This document shows, piece by piece, positions 15,516 to 17,522 of a DNA stretch of 17,522 nt. The DNA lies in contig JAGHSR010000129.1 in NCBI GenBank assembly GCA_018065765.1, positions 1 to 17,522 on the forward strand. The letters run 5' to 3'. The notes under the pieces were generated by a model that worked only from the letters and a program-made list of their open reading frames with translations, searched no databases and had not been told where the DNA came from. The DNA is from Candidatus Colicola coprequi. Lineage in GTDB: Bacteria > Bacteroidota > Bacteroidia > Bacteroidales > Paludibacteraceae. The translations under genes were made by a program, and so were the position numbers. Numbering within the stretch: the stretch's first letter is position 1; the number at the start of each line of letters is the position of its first letter.

Positions 15516-16565
15516 ACATTCATCCTCCTTCAGCAGTTTCCAATACGTATTATTCTCATTCCATTGTATCTGTGTATATTTGGCTACTATGTCATCGTCT
15601 TCCGGCCATAGATAAAAACTATAAGCCAGCCAGTATTGAAATTGTGCACTCCCTCCATCATGCCAATTCATCCCATGGTGTATGAATATACTTCCATCTG
15701 CAGCTCTATCCCATGCCCAGCGACTGATTCTTGGAGATGCGTTCTTAGTCCTATGCCCTATATACTCGTTGTAGCATGCTAAATAAATTGTCACACTATC
15801 CTCATCAAAATCTATTTGGTAACGCATATCTTCAGGCCATTTCTTAGCTTTCCATTGCACCATACCGGCTTCATTTTCCGTAGCATCTATACTATCCATC
15901 AACATATATTTGCCGTCAACCCATCCACCTTTCATGGCCATGTATTGAGTATTGAGTTTGCACACCATAGCATATTCGCCACTGACCCATGAGGTATCTT
16001 GCACCATCGTAATGAATGTGGTATCTTGTTCTTCTGGAGGGAAAATAGGTTGCTTATCGGAATACGTAATTTCCATCCTATCCAAATAGAGCGAATTAAC
16101 CTCTCCCACAATGGTTAGCACGATATCTTCTCCTTGACATGACCATGCTTGACGATGGGTTGATATCGGTTTGTTTGTGTCAGAATAACTCCCTACCCAA
16201 TCAGCGTATGTGCCACTCAGACTCATCAGCACGGTATCCCCCATAATAACACTGATACTGCCTGCTCCCGAATTTTTGTTCGAGCGCATCCATATAGTGA
16301 CATTCGTTATCCATCCATCGGGTAAGCCTTGTATAGTCATCATAGCTGTGTTCCCTTCACTTATTCGTCCGCTACTATGACTGGTGTTATCAAATATCAC
16401 GCGCATCTTACGCCCAATATCGCCACTCAGTTTAGCTTCGTTATAGGCAGTCACACGTGCTACGATAGTTCCCTGGTCCGGCAAGTTAGGGTCGTTCCCT
16501 CCCCGTCTGCATCCTGCTACTATCAAGAAAATCAACAATCCTATCCATCCTATTCTTGTCCGCAT
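15501..16565 (-). CDS. Lipoprotein of unknown function
   Basis: The 354-residue protein begins with a lipoprotein signal (MRTRIGWIGLLIFLIVAGC, lipid-modified Cys at residue 19). I do not recognise the family. Residues about 30-170 are beta-rich (VTIWMRSNKNSGAGSISVIM, VLTIVGEVNSLYLDRMEITY) and resemble a jelly-roll or carbohydrate-binding-like sandwich; the segment ending in LDRMEITY is typical of such repeats in Bacteroidetes surface proteins. A PPEEQDTTF linker follows. Residues about 190-350 are rich in Trp and Tyr (WAWDRAADGSIFIHHGMNWH, FQYWLAYSFYLWP), suggesting a second beta domain. No catalytic motif and no type IX C-terminal signal were found. It starts 14 bp after wecB and is probably in the same operon. 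Confidence 0.75.
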   Translation of the reverse strand: MRTRIGWIGLLIFLIVAGCRRGGNDPNLPDQGTIVARVTAYNEAKLSGDIGRKMRVIFDNTSHSSGRISEGNTAMMTIQGLPDGWITNVTIWMRSNKNSGAGSISVIMGDTVLMSLSGTYADWVGSYSDTNKPISTHRQAWSCQGEDIVLTIVGEVNSLYLDRMEITYSDKQPIFPPEEQDTTFITMVQDTSWVSGEYAMVCKLNTQYMAMKGGWVDGKYMLMDSIDATENEAGMVQWKAKKWPEDMRYQIDFDEDSVTIYLACYNEYIGHRTKNASPRISRWAWDRAADGSIFIHHGMNWHDGGSAQFQYWLAYSFYLWPEDDDIVAKYTQIQWNENNTYWKLLKEDECVSGQ

Positions 16566-16579
16566 GTGTATTGAATATT

Positions 16580-17522
16580 CTATAATTTACACAAAATATC
16601 CACTATTCGTTCGGCAGCATGACCGTCCCAAAGAGGAGGAACATTACCTTTTTTCCACTCACCGGCATATAATTTAGCCATCGTGGGAGCTATCTGGTGT
16701 GGGTCAGTACCTATCAATTCATTAGTACCAATAGTACATGTTTCAGGGCGTTCGGTATTGTCACGAAGCGTGATACAGGGTATTCCCATTACGGTTGTTT
16801 CCTCCGTTATACCACCACTATCCGTAATTACGGCACGTGAGTGCTGAACGAGATAGTTAAACTCAAGATAACCTTGAGGTTCGATAATATGCAGATTATC
16901 AAAGTTAATGCCTAATTCCGCAAAAATCTTCGCTGTACGTGGGTGGATTGGGAATATAACAGGTTCGGAATGAACATTCGAACATATTTCGTTAATGAGG
17001 TAACGTAGTTTTTCCGCTTCATCTACATTAGCGGGACGGTGGAGAGTCATTACGATATAACGATGTTCTTGCAGTTGAAGGTCATCAAAGATAGCCGTCT
17101 TGCGAAAACGAGATATGTTGCGCAGAAGCGTATCAATCATTACATTACCCACAAAACATATTTGCTTCTCATTTGCTCCAAAACGGCGTAGGTTTGTGTT
17201 TGCTACTTCAGATGTTGTGAAATATATGTCTGCAAGGCTATCGGTTACAATACGATTGATTTCTTCCGGCATAGTTAAATCCCAACTGCGTATACCAGCT
17301 TCTACATGTGCCACGCGTGTATTGAGTTTCTTGGCAACGATAGAGCAAGCCATGGTCGAGGTCACATCACCCACGACCAGCACCAAATCTGTCGGATGAG
17401 CAATGAGGTCTTTTTCAAACTCCACCATGATGTGGGCAGTCTGCTCAGCTTGAGTTCCTCCACCGCACCCGAGGTTAACATCTGGAGCCGGTATGCTGAG
17501 TTCATCAAAAAAGGTGTCGGAC
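16580..17522 (-). CDS. wecB: UDP-N-acetylglucosamine 2-epimerase (cut by right edge)
   Basis: WecB interconverts UDP-GlcNAc and UDP-ManNAc, supplying ManNAc-type sugars for capsule, O-antigen or other surface glycans. The frame is open from the TAG stop at 16580-16582 to the window edge: 313 residues plus stop are visible, and the N-terminus is missing. An internal ATG at 17428 is not the start, because the upstream codons read FFDELSIPAPDVNLGCGG, the normal early WecB segment. Catalytic residues are visible in VVGDVTST (Asp), HVEAGIRSWD (Glu), MPEEINRI (Glu) and LHRPANVD (His). The UDP-binding region is ITDSGGITEETTVMGIP followed by NTERPET. The lipoprotein gene follows by 14 bp. Confidence 0.96.
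   Translation of the reverse strand, partial: SDTFFDELSIPAPDVNLGCGGGTQAEQTAHIMVEFEKDLIAHPTDLVLVVGDVTSTMACSIVAKKLNTRVAHVEAGIRSWDLTMPEEINRIVTDSLADIYFTTSEVANTNLRRFGANEKQICFVGNVMIDTLLRNISRFRKTAIFDDLQLQEHRYIVMTLHRPANVDEAEKLRYLINEICSNVHSEPVIFPIHPRTAKIFAELGINFDNLHIIEPQGYLEFNYLVQHSRAVITDSGGITEETTVMGIPCITLRDNTERPETCTIGTNELIGTDPHQIAPTMAKLYAGEWKKGNVPPLWDGHAAERIVDILCKL

Noticed and set aside
15317..15523. 68-codon open frame on the minus strand between the lipoprotein gene and rplM
   Set aside because: It runs through the rplM promoter and leader and out of frame over the lipoprotein end, with no recognisable domain or start signal; most likely chance.

Overview
The window looks like chromosomal, mostly housekeeping DNA from a member of the Bacteroidetes, most likely order Bacteroidales. 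The evidence is the set of TTG-N19/20-TAnnTTTG promoters (the Bacteroidetes sigma factor consensus), start sites without Shine-Dalgarno sequences, a Rho factor with a long disordered N-terminal insert, a PorT-like protein, a large outer-membrane beta-barrel protein with a carboxypeptidase-D-like N-terminal domain, and ribosomal proteins and EF-Ts of Bacteroidales type. No mobile element, CRISPR array, tRNA or rRNA was seen.

Layout, left to right. (1) 1-234, minus: the first 78 codons of dnaA, cut by the window edge, with its promoter. (2) 523-2520, minus: a two-gene operon of a cell-wall amidase (Amidase_3 plus SPOR-like tail) and an MCE/MlaD-like protein. (3) 2544-2632: back-to-back promoters for the amidase operon (minus) and rho (plus). 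(4) 2720-7192, plus: a tightly packed set of rho, aroQ, a porT-like gene whose signal peptide is encoded inside the end of aroQ, and a beta-helix lipoprotein that starts directly at the porT stop codon. (5) 7227-7270: four copies of an 11-bp tandem repeat, then a 981-residue outer-membrane beta-barrel protein (7385-10330, plus). (6) 10320-12341, minus: a DUF5009/HGSNAT-like membrane acyltransferase followed by ribF. The 3' end of ribF overlaps the opposing barrel gene and contains that gene's intrinsic terminator. (7) 12406-15446, minus: the rplM-rpsI-rpsB-tsf translation operon, with a promoter, a structured leader of about 130 nt and a strong intrinsic terminator. (8) 15501-17522, minus: wecB (UDP-GlcNAc 2-epimerase, cut by the right edge) followed by an unrecognised lipoprotein.

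Functionally the window covers replication initiation, transcription termination, translation, flavin cofactor synthesis, the shikimate pathway and cell-envelope work. I found no clear new multi-gene system. The most interesting items are small-scale: the terminator written into ribF codons, the porT signal peptide nested in aroQ, the rho leader hairpin with an overlapping upstream ORF, the disordered Rho insert, and the uncharacterised porT-linked beta-helix lipoprotein.
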